From Cladorhizidae sp. MBARI D1340-BT2 (taxonomy: Eukaryota > Porifera > Demospongiae > Poecilosclerida > Cladorhizidae): 64,000 nt of DNA. Shown piece by piece: positions 1 to 12,900 of this stretch. Where the stretch lies: NCBI GenBank assembly GCA_028752905.1, contig JAQNBH010000002.1, forward strand, positions 16,292,390 through 16,356,389, read 5' to 3'. The notes below the pieces were generated by a model. The model saw only the letters and a program-made list of their open reading frames with translations, was not told the DNA's origin and searched no databases. Every line of letters starts with the position of its first letter. The first letter of the stretch is position 1. The position numbers and the translations under genes are program-made.

Positions 1-520
1 GCTTGCAATCCGAAGGCTCGCTACCCACCTCGTCAACCTTCACAGCTTCTTAAAGAGGCAGGGCTTACAATCCGAAGGCTCGCTGCACGTGCGGTGGAGT
101 GTGGGATGTCTAGAGGAGGCCACTTGATTTTGACAAACTACAAACCTGGTAGAGCATGGTTGTCTGTAGACAGCTACTCGGCGTTGCAATTACACTGTAG
201 ATTTGATGCCCTCTGCGCTGTGGCTCATGTGATGATATGTGACTCGCCGACCAAACCTTGGGAGAAATATACAAGGATTTTCTCGATAATCAAGTTTAAT
301 TTTCTCACTTGACGTTGGTTAAAGTGCTCTAGCCTCCGACGTTATTCCTGATGAAGGCTAGAGCATCTAGCCAAAGCATCGAGTGAGCGAATTATGATTA
401 TTGTGAAAGTCATTGTATCTATGCCAACTGAGAGTTTGTTGGGAGTTTTATCTATTAAAAAAAAAAAAGTATGTAATGGCTCAAATAATGATCTCATGTT
501 CGTTGGTGTGAAGTACAGTT
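1..520. other. No gene recognised; one dispersed repeat copy
   Basis: A short duplicated phrase (tgcaatccgaaggctcgct and a variant) is present at 4-21 and 67-84. From about 278 a copy of the palindromic dispersed repeat is present. Nothing else is supported. Confidence 0.6.
278..432. repeat. Palindromic dispersed repeat, copy 1
   Basis: Contains TTCCTGATGAAGGCTAGAGC and, inverted before it, a degenerate copy of the same phrase. The right end reads ATGCCAACTGAGAG, the complement of the CTCTCAGTTGACAT end seen in other copies. Confidence 0.7.
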
Positions 521-526
521 GCAGCT

Positions 527-2075
527 GTCCTATTAATGACTGTCTCTGTTGATAGGTAGAGGGTCCTGTTAATGACTGTCTGTATTGAAAGGAGGGTTCT
601 GTTAATGACTATCTATATTGATAGGTAGAGGGTCCTGTTAATTACTGTCTCTATTGATAGTCCTATTAATGACTGTCTGTATTGATATGTAGAGGGTCCT
701 GACTCCTGTTAGTGACTGTCTATGGATAGGTAGAGGGTCCTATTAATGACTGTCTGTATTGAAAGGAGCGTTCTGTTAATGACTATCTATATTGATAGGT
801 AGAGGGTCCTGTTAATGACTGTTTATTGATATGTAGAGGGTCCTATTAATGACTCTGTAATGATAGGAGAGTTCTGTTAATGACTATCTATATTGATAGG
901 TAGAGGGTCCTGTTAATGACTGTCTAGGTAAAGTGTCCTGTTAATGACTGTCTCTGTTGATAGGTAGACGGTCCTGTTAATTACCGTCTCTATGTATAGG
1001 TAGAGGGTCCTGTTAATGACTGTCTGTATTGAAAGGAGGGTTCTGTTAATGACTATCTATATTGATAGGTAGAGGGTCCTATTAATGACTGTCTGTATTG
1101 ATAGGTAAAGTGTCCTGTTAATTACTGTCTCTATGGATAGGTAAAGGGGCCTGTTAATAACTACATGTATATTGATAGGTAAAGGGTCCAGTTAATGACT
1201 GTCTCTATTGATAGGTAGAGGGTCCTGTTAATTACTGTCTCTATGGATAGGTAAAGGGGCCTGTTAATAACTACATGTATATTTAATGACTCTGTAATGA
1301 TAGGAGAGTTCTGTTAATGACTATCTATATTGATAGGTAGAGGGTCCTGTTAATGACTGTCTAGGTAAAGTGTCCTGTTAATGACTGCATCTGTTGATAG
1401 GTAGACGGTCCTGTTAATTACCGTCTCTATGTATAGGTAGAGGGTCCTGTTAATGACATGTCTGTATTGAAAGGAGGGTTCTGTTAATGACTATCTATAT
1501 TGATAGGTAGAGGGTCCTATTAATGACTGTCTGTATTGATAGGTAAAGTGTCCTGTTAATGACTGTCTCTATTGATAGGTAGAGGGTCCTGTTAATTACT
1601 GTCTCTATGGATAGGTAAAGGGGCCTGTTAATAACTACATGTATATTGATAGGTAAAGGGTCCAGTTAATGACTGTCTCTATTGATAGGTAGAGGGTCCT
1701 GTTAATTACTGTCTCTATGGATAGGTAAAGGGGCCTGTTAATAACTACATGTATATTGATAGGTAAAGGGTCCAGTTAATGACTGTCTCTATTGATAGGT
1801 AGATGGTCCTGTTAATTACTGTCTCTATGGATAGGTAAAGGGGCCTGTTAATAACTACATGTATATTGATAGGTAAAGGGTCCAGTTAATGACTGTCTCT
1901 ATTGATAGGTAGAGGGTCCTGTTAATTACTGTCTCTATGGATAGGTAAAGGGGCCTGTTAATAACTACATGTATATTGATAGGTAAAGGGTCCAGTTAAT
2001 GACTGTCTCTATTGATAGGTACTGGTAGATGGTCCTGTCTATATTGATAGGTAAAGGGTCCTATTAATGACTTTT
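527..2075. repeat. Minisatellite, about 36-bp unit
   Basis: Repeats of gttaatgactgtctctattg followed by ataggtagagggtcct, with many variants. From about 1190 to 2010 three units form a higher-order block of about 110 bp (with aaaggggcctgttaataact variants) repeated at least four times. Confidence 0.95.
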
Positions 2076-2676
2076 TGTACATACTTTTTTCTTGTTTATT
2101 TTATTTAAGTCGATCACTCTCCCACAAGAGATTTTGTTAATCGTTGATGTCGTTTACCATGGTAGAATATGTCAATGTAATATACAGCATCACACATAGA
2201 GATGTGGGTCATAAGTAGTTACCTGAGGGCCTCTGCTGTTAGATCTTGTCACAAGAGTAAGTTTCTGAAACCATCTGGTGGTCACTTCTTAGTAGAGAAA
2301 GATTGCGACTGCTTCTAGCTCAGCTCAAGACTCGATGAGCGGGTTTGCTTCGTTGGAAAGCTTTTACCTTTTTTGGTGATTTTGCATTGAATTGCATTGA
2401 ATCAAGAAACGGATTTGGTCGTCGCCATGCATTCAATAATTTTGGAGTCGTCTTGTAGCACAGATATGACAAGCAGACAAATTCCATGCAAGTTGTGGGA
2501 GGGGGGGGGGGGGAGAAGTAGGTCGATGATACAAGATCTTGAAGACAAATTTTACGAGGAGGGGGTGGGGGTTAGCGTTTTATTGGGCCGCCTTTTACTA
2601 TCTTCGCGAAGTATTCGAAGCACGTTGAAAGTGTATTTGAAGTAATTGGAACTGGCTGGCGCCTGCCTCTGTTCAG

Positions 2677-2700
2677 AACACACAGAGAGAAGCTACCATG
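2677..2700 (+). CDS. ABCD3: Possible 24-nt upstream micro-exon of ABCD3
   Basis: A strong pyrimidine tract and CAG acceptor end at 2676, and ATG is followed by the donor GTGAGT at 2701. The 24 nt keep phase 0 and would encode NTQREATM ahead of the exon at 3934, which also starts in phase 0. The N-terminal linker of the family is poorly conserved, so the peptide cannot confirm it. Only cDNA would settle this. Confidence 0.25.
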
Positions 2701-2805
2701 GTGAGTTGCTAGCTGAGGGCTGAGGTGTAAACCTTGCTTCTTTTGTGTTTCTTGTGGTCCACCATTTTAGAAAAACTAATTTGTTGTTTCTGTGAGATTC
2801 CTGTC

Positions 2806-3222
2806 GTAGTGAAGTTTATGACATCAGTGAAGTTGGCTATGACATCAGTTGATGTTGGCTATGACATCAGTTGAAGTTGGCTATGACATCAGTGAAGTTG
2901 GCTATGACATCAGTGTAGTTGGCTATGACATCACTTGAAGTTGGCTATGACATCAGTGAAGTTGGCTATGACATCAGTTGAAGTTAGCTATGACATCAGT
3001 TGAAGTTAGCTATGACATCACTTGAAGTTGGCTATGACATCAGTGAAGTTGGCTATGACATCAGTTGAAGTTAGCTATGACATCACTTGAAGTTGGCTAT
3101 GACATCAGTGAAGTTGGCTATGACATCAGTTGAAGTTGGCTATGACATCACTTGAAGTTGGCTATGACATCAGTGAAGTTGGCTATGACATCACTTGAAG
3201 TTGGCTGTGACATTAGTTAACC
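2806..3222. repeat. Minisatellite, 22-23-bp unit
   Basis: Unit gaagttggctatgacatcag plus t or tt, about 18 copies. Alternating 22- and 23-bp forms make short higher-order blocks. Confidence 0.95.
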
Positions 3223-3933
3223 AAAGAGTCTAGGCAGTTAATATATATATTATATTATTTTTAAAAAATGGAAAATTACAGTGGCGAAGATCAAGGGGGA
3301 AATGTCTCCCTTTACCATACTATAGATAGATAGATAGATATTCCATCATATAACAGCAGGGATATCCGCACCGAAATTGGAACGTATCCTTTTTGTTGAA
3401 CGAAACTGATATTTACACATGACACAACAAGCATAGCAAGTAACTATGGTGCTTTTCTTAAATAGAGGAGGACTCGGGGCAGCCTCGCCAGCAAACTGCT
3501 TGTGTAATGCAAGCTCTAGCATGGGAAGTTTGTTGGTAACATCCCCACGTTCCATGATTTGGAACCTATTGTCGGGAACATGAAAAAGCACCTGCGCTGG
3601 TATAGCCCTAAAATTAATAAATGGCTGGCGATGCTGACTTCTGGGGCGTCATGTCAATGTTTGAAAAATCAATCACGCACTACCAACTCCTGGTCCTGAT
3701 TCCAATTCCGAATATATTAAGTTAGTGGGTTTCATTCCTGGTAGTGTTGAGTGTGTAGAGGACAGACAAGAGAGAGAGAGCATGAGCTTTATAGGAGCTG
3801 CTGTTGTAAGTTCTTGTGTATGTTCGTTGTCAGGCGCAATCCCTTCACTGTTGGGTTTGGCCTGGCGACTGCAGTAGTTATGCAGTGGCATTCGGTTGCT
3901 ATTGCCTGATTTTTGTTTGATAATTATTTCCAG
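3223..3933. other. Unannotated upstream sequence
   Basis: Apart from a short (ATAG)n near 3325 I see no coding or mobile features. It would lie in an intron of ABCD3 if the 2677 micro-exon is real. Confidence 0.4.
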
Positions 3934-3986
3934 AAAGTGTCTTCGAGAAAAAACGAGAAAGCTGCTGTCGACATGAGGTTCATCAG
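3934..3986 (+). CDS. ABCD3: ABCD3 exon: N-terminal basic linker
   Basis: It follows acceptor TTTCCAG and precedes donor GTATGT. It encodes [17 protein letters not shown] and ends with two bases of an Arg codon completed by the next exon. The ...[12 protein letters not shown](R) stretch lines up with the charged linker and start of the first conserved helix in ABCD3. Confidence 0.75.
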
Positions 3987-6900
3987 GTATGTACATGTGA
4001 CGTCTGCACGTGCCACTAAATGTCAGTGTTTTGCGTGATTCTCAGGCATTATCGTTTTCTCCAGTGAGCTGTACAAGTGTGATTCACTCATACCTCAGTG
4101 TGTATATGCAGTACTGTATGTATACATGTGTGTATATGTATTTGTATGCATCTATATTACCGTAGGAGGTCACTTATCTGAATGCATTGGGGTCGGAGAA
4201 GGTGTTCGGGTAACTGAAATGTTCGGGTAACTTAATTTCGGTGTTGAAGGTCTCCAGCTTGTCCTTCTTCCTAAAAAAAAATAATAATAAAAAACCCGTG
4301 GAAAGTCGAGATTGCAAGTTGTGTTCACCTCCTCTCTACACAGCTAAACGTCTCCCACTCTTCACAAAATCACAGATCTTCATCTTACTGTGCTATTAAG
4401 GACGGGCCTTCTTTGTCTCTTGAACAGGTCTAGTCTTCTCTAGAGCTGCTCCGATACGGTGCAAGAATGTTCTGGAATAGCCTCTGCATTGGGAGAACGA
4501 TATATATACATTACAATAACCTTCTCAATAATCACTTGAAATTGTGTTCTCTCGACGTTGAGATGCTCTAGCCTTCATAGGAATAATGATGAAGGTTAGA
4601 GCATCTAGTCGAAACATCGAGAGAACACAATTTCAAGTGATTATTGAGAAGGTTATTAAAATCCCCTTCTCAATCATCAACTTCAATTTTTATTCACTCG
4701 ACGTTTCGACTAGATGCTCTAGTCTTCATCAGGAATATGTCAACTGAGAGTCCCTTTTACGCATGTGCAGAAGAACTGTTCCTGCGAAATAAGAAGTACA
4801 CTGATTGATGCCTGCCTTGACCCTTGATGTGGGCGTGGCTACGATTGCAGTGGGCAGGGCTATCTGTAGCATTCGGTTGATCGACGTACTCAGGTCACTG
4901 AAGTTCGGATGATGGACTTCCTATTTTAATATATGTTGACATGTACATGTTCATGCTCACATGTACATGTGTGGTGTATGCCAGTACATGCTTGCATGCC
5001 ATATTGCTTAGATTAGAATGTCCGTGTTCTACTCACTTCATGAGCTGTGTGTGCTACTAGAGGACACACCCTGTCATTTGAACATGACTAAAGGCCTGCT
5101 TGCAATGTGGTTGCAACAAGATTGCACGAGCTCAAGCTGACAATTATTGATGATCTGTTGCTAAATGCGTAACACTCCAGTGCGTAAAGCTGGAGTATAT
5201 TTTTTTCTCCCTTCTTTTTTCCCCTTCTTTTTTCTTCTTTTTTTCCCTTCTTTTTTTTCCCTTCTTTCTTTTTCTTCTTTTTTTTGCCCTTCTTTTCTTT
5301 TCTTCTTTCTTCCACTTCTTTTTTTCCCTTCTTTTTTCTTCTTCTTTTTTTCCCTTCTTTTTTTCCCTTCTTTTTTTTCCTTCTTTCTTTTTCTTCTTTT
5401 TTTGCCTCTTTTCTTCTTTCTTCCACTTTCTTTTTTCCCTTCTTTTTCCCCTTCATTTTTCCCCTTCTTTTCTTCTTTTTTTCTTCTTTTTCCCCTTTCA
5501 TTTGTCTTATCAAAAGAAGCACGACATTTCACTCTTTTCAAACGTTATCATATTCTTAATTTGACAAAAGAAAAACAATTACTGGATGTCTTTATGGAAT
5601 TTGGCAGTGTTTGTGCTCAGGCCCGTATCCTCTGTCCTAGTTTTCCATCTTCTTCATAGGTTGCTTGGGAAGGGATCATCGTTGTCAGGCTCTTAACGTC
5701 TCTTTCCTGTCGAGTTGGGTCGTCTCGCTGGCGATGCTTCCTGCCACACTCTCTGCTACGTTCTTTCCCGGGCTTTAAACGGTGAATGCTGATCATGTAG
5801 CCCATCTGTCTCCACTGAAAAGCCTCCATGTTTTTAAGGATTTCCTGCTGACCTGGTCTAATTGAGGGCGGGGAATATTTAGTTTCGAGATACTGTACTA
5901 AATAGTGCGCTGACTAATCGTGGGCGTGTTCTAATGAGGGGGAGGGGGGTATGGTCTAACCGAGGACTTATACGTATATGTAGAATGTGCATGTATGTCT
6001 ACATGTACTCATACTAGTAGTGACTGAGTGCAAGGCTTTGAATGGCGAGCAGAGAAGGAGAGCGAAACAAAAAAAGTTTTAATTTGAAATCCCTGCATAT
6101 TGTTGGGTTACATTGCTCCAGCCACGTGTCCTTGCCTTAGTGGAGCAGACGGCCATTTATTTGTACACTGTTGATGTCATTATGATGTAATGCTTGTGTT
6201 GTCATGTGGCCAAGAGCTGTGTGTATTGATGGGTGCCTTACACAATCCCAGCTGCTGTGAGGTCGAGCAGCCTCATGCCCTGCAACATTGTGGGATGGCA
6301 GATTTATGGAACAGAAGTGTGCTGTGTTAGTGTTGGCTGTGGGGGAGTTTTGGTGAGAGTCCTAGGAAGCTGCTTCCCTTGAAGATAGAAAGCTGTTTCT
6401 GCAGCTAAGAGTGAGGTCATCAGGAAGTGCTCTCTGTAGGAATTCTCCGGAATTCTAGTGGGAAGACCTTGCAGAAGCTGTTAAAATGATGTAGTTTGCA
6501 CTCTTGGCACTGTATAATGTGTTCAGTATGCTCTCCTCATTAGCACATCACTCCTCTATTGACTTGCCAGACATGCATCAGCCTATGTATGCTAACTATG
6601 TAGCCAGTTCTCTCTGTCCACAGAGAGCATCAGTCCCATCTTTATCTCACCATGACTGATAATGGTTTCTGCATCATGATAGGATACCTCCATAGTTACA
6701 GCATGATAGGGTACTCCATAGTTACAGCATGATAGAGTACCTCCATAGTTACAGCATGATAGGGTACCTCCATAGTTACAGCATGATAGGGTACCTCCAT
6801 AGTTACAGCATGATAGGGTACCTCCATAGTTACAGCATGATAGGATACCTCCATAGTTACAGCATGATAGAGTACCTCCATAGTTACAGCATGATAGGGT

Positions 6901-9900
6901 ACCTCCATAGTTACAGCATGATAGGGTACCTCCATAGTTACAGCATGATAGGGTACCTCCATAGTTACAGCATGATAGGGTACCTCCATAGTTACAGCAT
7001 GATAGGGTACCTCCATAGTTACAGCATGATAGGGTACCTCCATAGTTACAGCATGTTGATGCGTTGAGTTGGAATGGAACTCCATCATTCTTTCTTGTCA
7101 GCTGTCCACCATTGCAGCCCATTCTCCAACTTCCTGTCCAGCCAGTTTTCTTTCCCCCCTAGCATCGACTCTTCTGCCGGTCTCTCGACCACTCCCAGTT
7201 TACATACGCCTGCCTCATTAATGGTGGCTGACCCATCAGGGTTTCATTTAGAAAATTGTCCAAGGGGGGGCAACTGGAGGAATCTGGATATTAAGGGGGG
7301 GGCATGATGGTTAAAGATGTGACAAAGTTTCTAATGATACAATTTCCAAGGGGGAGGGAGGGGGGGGCAAAAAGGTTCCAAGAGGGGGGCAGCTGCCCCG
7401 CCCCCCTAAATGAAACCCTGCGCCATTCAAATCTTCAACAGGTAGATGTAAGGTCAACACATACATAGATGTGCCATGTGTGGCTATAGCATGTCTTCCA
7501 CCCAATTCTCCAGTGAGGGGTCTCTTCGGTCTCCAATCAATATCACGTGTATGTGCACATGATAGCACGAGTAGGATTACTCGTCCATTTTTATTAATTC
7601 TTTTTTTGTCTCATCCGGTTTACGTACTGGACGCGTGTTGCCGGGGTGTGATTTGCATCACGTGGTGGATAGCTAGCTTGCCGGTATATAACAAGCTCGC
7701 ACGAGTCTTGGCATCTCATCACTCCTGATGGAGGCTAGAGCATCTACGTCGAAACGGTCGAGAGAGTTAAATTTCAAGTTGATAATTGAGAAGGTCATTG
7801 TAATTTCGTCAGGGAATAGAAAAATTAACTTTCTCTGATTCTTAATAATGAGATATTTGATTTTGATGGCATTTTTACTTGATGGCATTTATTAATGAGG
7901 TACTTGATGGCATATATACTTGATGGCATTTATTAATGAGATACTTGATGGCATTTATTAATGAGATACTTGATGGCATTTATTTATGAGATACTTGATG
8001 GCATTTATTTATGAGATACTTGATGGCATTTATACTTGATGGCATTTATTAATGAGATACTTGATGGCATTTATTAATGAGATACTTGATGGCATTAATT
8101 AATGAGAAACTTAATGGCATTTATTAATGAGATACTTGATGGCATTTATTAATGAGATACTTGATGGCATTTATTAATGAGATACTTGATGGCATTTATT
8201 AATGAGATACTTGATGGCATTTATTAATGAGATTACTTGATGACATTTATTAATGAGATACTTGATGGCATTTATTAGTGACATACTTGATGGCATTTAT
8301 TAATGACATACTTGATGGCATTTATTAATGAGATTACTTGATGACATTTATTAATGAGATACTCGATGGCATTTATTAATGAGAAACTTGATGGAATTTA
8401 TTAATGAGAAACTTGATGGAATTTATTAATTAGATACTTGATGGCATTTATTAACCCTTTCACCGCTGACTTTCCTGGACATTTTTCCTAAAGTATACCA
8501 GATACAAAAAAAAATCATTATAAAATCAGCAATCCATTCATATCAGTTGTATTTTTGTCATGTGATAGCACCATTGTTTATAAACAATGTGATCTCATTA
8601 GTTAACCACATTATCAACCACAAGATATGAATATCATTATGCTAAATTTCTCTATCAATATCTAACATTTAATCAACAAAAAATGTTTATAATATATTTA
8701 CTCATTTAGTTAGCATTTAGTAAACATTAGTCATAATAATTTAGGCATATAGCAATATATAGCGGAGGGTTTTTGACAAAATTTGATCATATGATTCTAT
8801 AGCCCAGCAATACAATGGTTTATTATGTTATTGAAATTCAACTATTTGAGAAAGAACATGCAAATACAAATATGTAGATACTTTAGCTAACCTGAGAAGG
8901 CTTCCTGATCAATTTCATTATAACTAGAGAGCTGGTTATAGCAAAAGGAAGAATCCTGAGGGTTTAAAGTAGGGTCAACTACAGCGCTAAAGAATGCACT
9001 GCTGCACGATCAGAACTTGCATTTCCAAGGTAGCCACATATTTCTTCACCTTCTTCTTCCTCTGACTCATCCTCAGTGAGAGCAAAATTCTCGCTAGAAA
9101 CCAGGGAAAGTACTTCTTTAAGCGTTAAACATCCACTCATTTTTAGGTCGTCAAAACCGCGAACCGTCGGTAGTTGCACGTAATTTTCGCTAACTAATCG
9201 GGCGTTTCCGGATGTAATTTTTGGACGTCATATAGAGTAATAGTTGCTCTTTCCGGTGGTATGTAAATTATGACTCTAGGCCAAGCGATCGATTTATTAG
9301 CGATTTTTAAAGTCCATTACGCCATATGGCGCTTACAGCGGTGAGAGGGTTAATATAAAACTTGATGGAATTTATTAATGAGATACTTGATGGCATTTAT
9401 TAATGAGAAACTTGATGGAATTTATTAATGAGATACTTGATGCATTTATTAATGAGATACTTGATGGCATTTATTAATGACATACTTGATGGCATTTATT
9501 AATGAGATACTGGATGGCATTTTAATGAGATACTTGATGGCATTTATTAATGAGATACTTGATGGCATTTATTAATGTGATACTTGATGGCATTTATACT
9601 TGATGGCATTTATTAATGAGATGGGGACGAGGGGTGGCACAAGGCAGCCGAGGGAAATCCTGAAAACATGGCATCTTATTTTTGTGTGGTTGCTTGCTTG
9701 TGTAACTTTGTGTGACATGATGCTCGACTAAGTCAGCGAGGGACTCTTCAACTGGCACTGGACAAGTTGTTTTGGGGCGGCTAGTGCTAAGTCCTTGGGC
9801 ATTATAACAGCTGAGGCTTGATTTAGAGTTGCTCTCTGCATTGCCACTGCTGACCGATCAATTGCCTGCAGCAGCTCTCGGCATCGCCACTGCTGACCAA

Positions 9901-12900
9901 TCACTTGACTACCGCAGCTCTCGGCATCGCCACTACTGACCAATCACTTGACTGCAGCATCGCCACTGCTGACCAATCACTTGACTGCAGTGGCTCTCAG
10001 CATCACCACTGCTGACCAATCACTTGACTACAGCAGCTCTCGGCATCGCCACTGCTGACAGATCAATTGCCTGCAGCAGCTCTCGGCATCGCCACTGCTG
10101 ACCAATCACTTGACTACAGCAGCTCTCGGCATCGCCACTACTGACCAATCACTTGACTGCAGCATCGCCACTGCTGACCAATCACTTGAACTGCAGTGGC
10201 TCTCAGCATCACCACTGCTGACCAATCACTTGACTGCAGTAGCTCTCGGCATCGCCACTGCTGACCAATCACTTGACTACAGCAGCTCTCGGCATCGCCA
10301 CTGCTGACCAATCACTTGACTGCAGTGGCTCTCAGCATCACCACTGCTGACCAATCACTTGACTGCAGTAGCTCTCGGCATCGCCACTGCTGACCAATCA
10401 CTTGACTACAGCAGCTCTCGGCATCGCCACTACTGACCAATCACTTGACTGCAGCAGCTCTCAGCATTGCCACTGCTGACCAATCACTTGACTGTACAGT
10501 AGCTCTCGGCATCACCACTGCTGACTGACCTCTAGACTGCAGTAGCTTTCCTCTGCAGGAACGTCTCACAACACGACTACTGGGACACTCGACTGAACAT
10601 ACATAATTACAGCAAACTTTTTGATTTTTATATTTATTTGTTTAAGTTTTTTAAATTTAACATCGACAATGTTTTGATTACGTTTAAAATGGGATTCTTG
10701 GCGGGTGTGGAAATAGCACTGATGCCAGTGGAATGGAAACCTAAAACTGGACACACACCCCCTCACCATATTCGAGCTGCTTGACTGGTGATAATCCGTA
10801 TGGCACCCAACCTCGCCTAATAACTAGTAATGACTGCCAGACATTGAGTGGCGAGCGAAGAGAAAGATAAAAGTTAGAGCATGTTGATGAGTCGAGTAGC
10901 CGTGTCCGTCATCCATTCCTGTCAGCCATGCTGCCCGCTCTCACCTGCCTGTGCAGCAAATGTAATTATTTATTGTGTGAGGGCCTATGGAGGAGGTGGT
11001 TTTGGGGAGGGGCTTGCGGGGGTTGGGAGGGGGTTTCGGGGTCTTGGGTTTGTTGCTTGTGGCTGGGTTATTCTTCTATCTGGTAAGGGGTCACATCAGC
11101 TATTATCTGTGCAGCCCATTCTCACTTGTGTACAGTCAGGCCAGTCTAGCTCAAATCTGCTGCCAGGCAGTCTCTCAATCGATCTTTTCACAATTTGACA
11201 ACCATTTCCAAATTTACGTAAGCCTGCATTATTTAAGGCAGGAGACCAGTTCGTGTTTTTTCCCTTCATTTTATGTGTGAGCATTCGGTGGCATAGGTAC
11301 GTAGATATTAGATAGATAGATAGATACATCGGTATATACATGTACCATGCGCGGCAATACAGTGGAACCTCGCTTATCCTGAGCGAGGGACCAAGACATG
11401 TCCATAACTTTGAAATTGCTTGCAACTCTACTTATTCAATCTTTAGTACATGTATGTGTGGCTAGACACTGGTCATGTACACACACCATAAACATACAGT
11501 GCATGTATGTGTGGCACGCACTGGCCATGTAAACTGAATAAGTAGTCTCGGCTCCTAAGCGGCTGAAAACTTCCAGTCACCAAATTCCAAAGGGTTATCA
11601 TGTCTTCTGACCTTATCTGGTCTAGCAACGATGAGAAAATGTGAAAGTCAGCGAATACCTCACTCGATCTGATAAGACGCACTATATGAGCCTGTACATC
11701 GCAAAGTCAGTTGAAATGATGTCTTTAACATCGCATTAGTGAGATCCAAACTCACTTACTGCTTCCAGACTGGAGTCCTTGTCTCATCAAAGACATGGTT
11801 ACTCTAGAAAGAGTCAGCGACGAGCCTAGTGACTCCATATTTATTAATTATTCCCACTAATGTAGGTATAGCTGGAGATACAGAGCATCCTTGCCATGGT
11901 TCGACCAGTAAAGAACAGGTCAGCTAACTTTGATATATTCAAGGTCACCTCCTCTACTACCAGCTCCTCCTCCTCCAGCGAGCTCAAGTACAACTTCTGC
12001 AGTTATTCTAACTTGCTATTATAATCATCATTATGGCACTCGCCACCACTGCATCCCATCGACTACACCAAATGCCAATAAAATCTTGTTGTTACGACTG
12101 TTAGACTCAGCATACTTCACCATGTGAACTTGATATATAGCTCAAAAGATAGGTCTCTCTGTGTGCTCTCTTTTGACACAAAAAAATGTTGCGTAGGTAT
12201 ACTAATAGCTATGCTCAAGTGATCTGCAGACAAAGTGGGAGCACCTCAAAATGTTGAACATCTCTGCAGTTATGTCTCCATATTGGAAAGTGCTGGACAG
12301 TTGAAATAGGCATCTGCGGCTAGAGAAAGTCTGCTCTGCATGGACGAGTGTTTGCATTAGGCACTAAAACGTGAGGCACGTGGTCAAGCGTGGCTGCTGA
12401 TGGAAAGTGCTAGATAGTCAGCGGGGGATCAACCCATAAGCCTCAAAATCTTGAAGGCCTGTTGCCCTCTTTAAATAACTTTGCCATGGCCTATGCAACA
12501 TTTTTTTTAATTTATTTTTATTTATTTATTTTACGATCAAGAAGTGAGTACCCAGAGAGAAGTTACATATCTAGTTCATGCAGTGAAGTGTGCAGAATCT
12601 ATAGAGCTAAAGTCAAAACCTCAAGATTTTGTTGGTTCTACAGGTATATTTGTATGTCTATAAATACATACCTGTCTACAGATATGTCTGTGATAGTATG
12701 ACCCATCCTATACTCTCAGACTCCACCAACTCTTGATGTCTGTCCTTCCAACAATCACTACATTGTGTATAATTATAATAAAACCACAAGCAGCTGCTTT
12801 CCTTTGCCCACCACTCCTGTAATGCATTAATTGCAATAAACCATAGTTACAGACCACATGTACAAATCATATTAGACTCCACCAGGAAGCACCGTAAATG

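Noticed and set aside
4560..4640. Functional hammerhead ribozyme
   Set aside because: Core elements are only partly present: an extra base follows CTGATGA and stem III with a cleavage site is missing. Reported as a resemblance only.
5088..5659. Lys/Glu-rich and Phe/Ser-rich open frames
   Set aside because: Low-complexity translation of the polypyrimidine tract.
6592..7122. 176-codon minus-strand frame with repeated CCNYGGTLS
   Set aside because: It is the 27-bp minisatellite read in frame.
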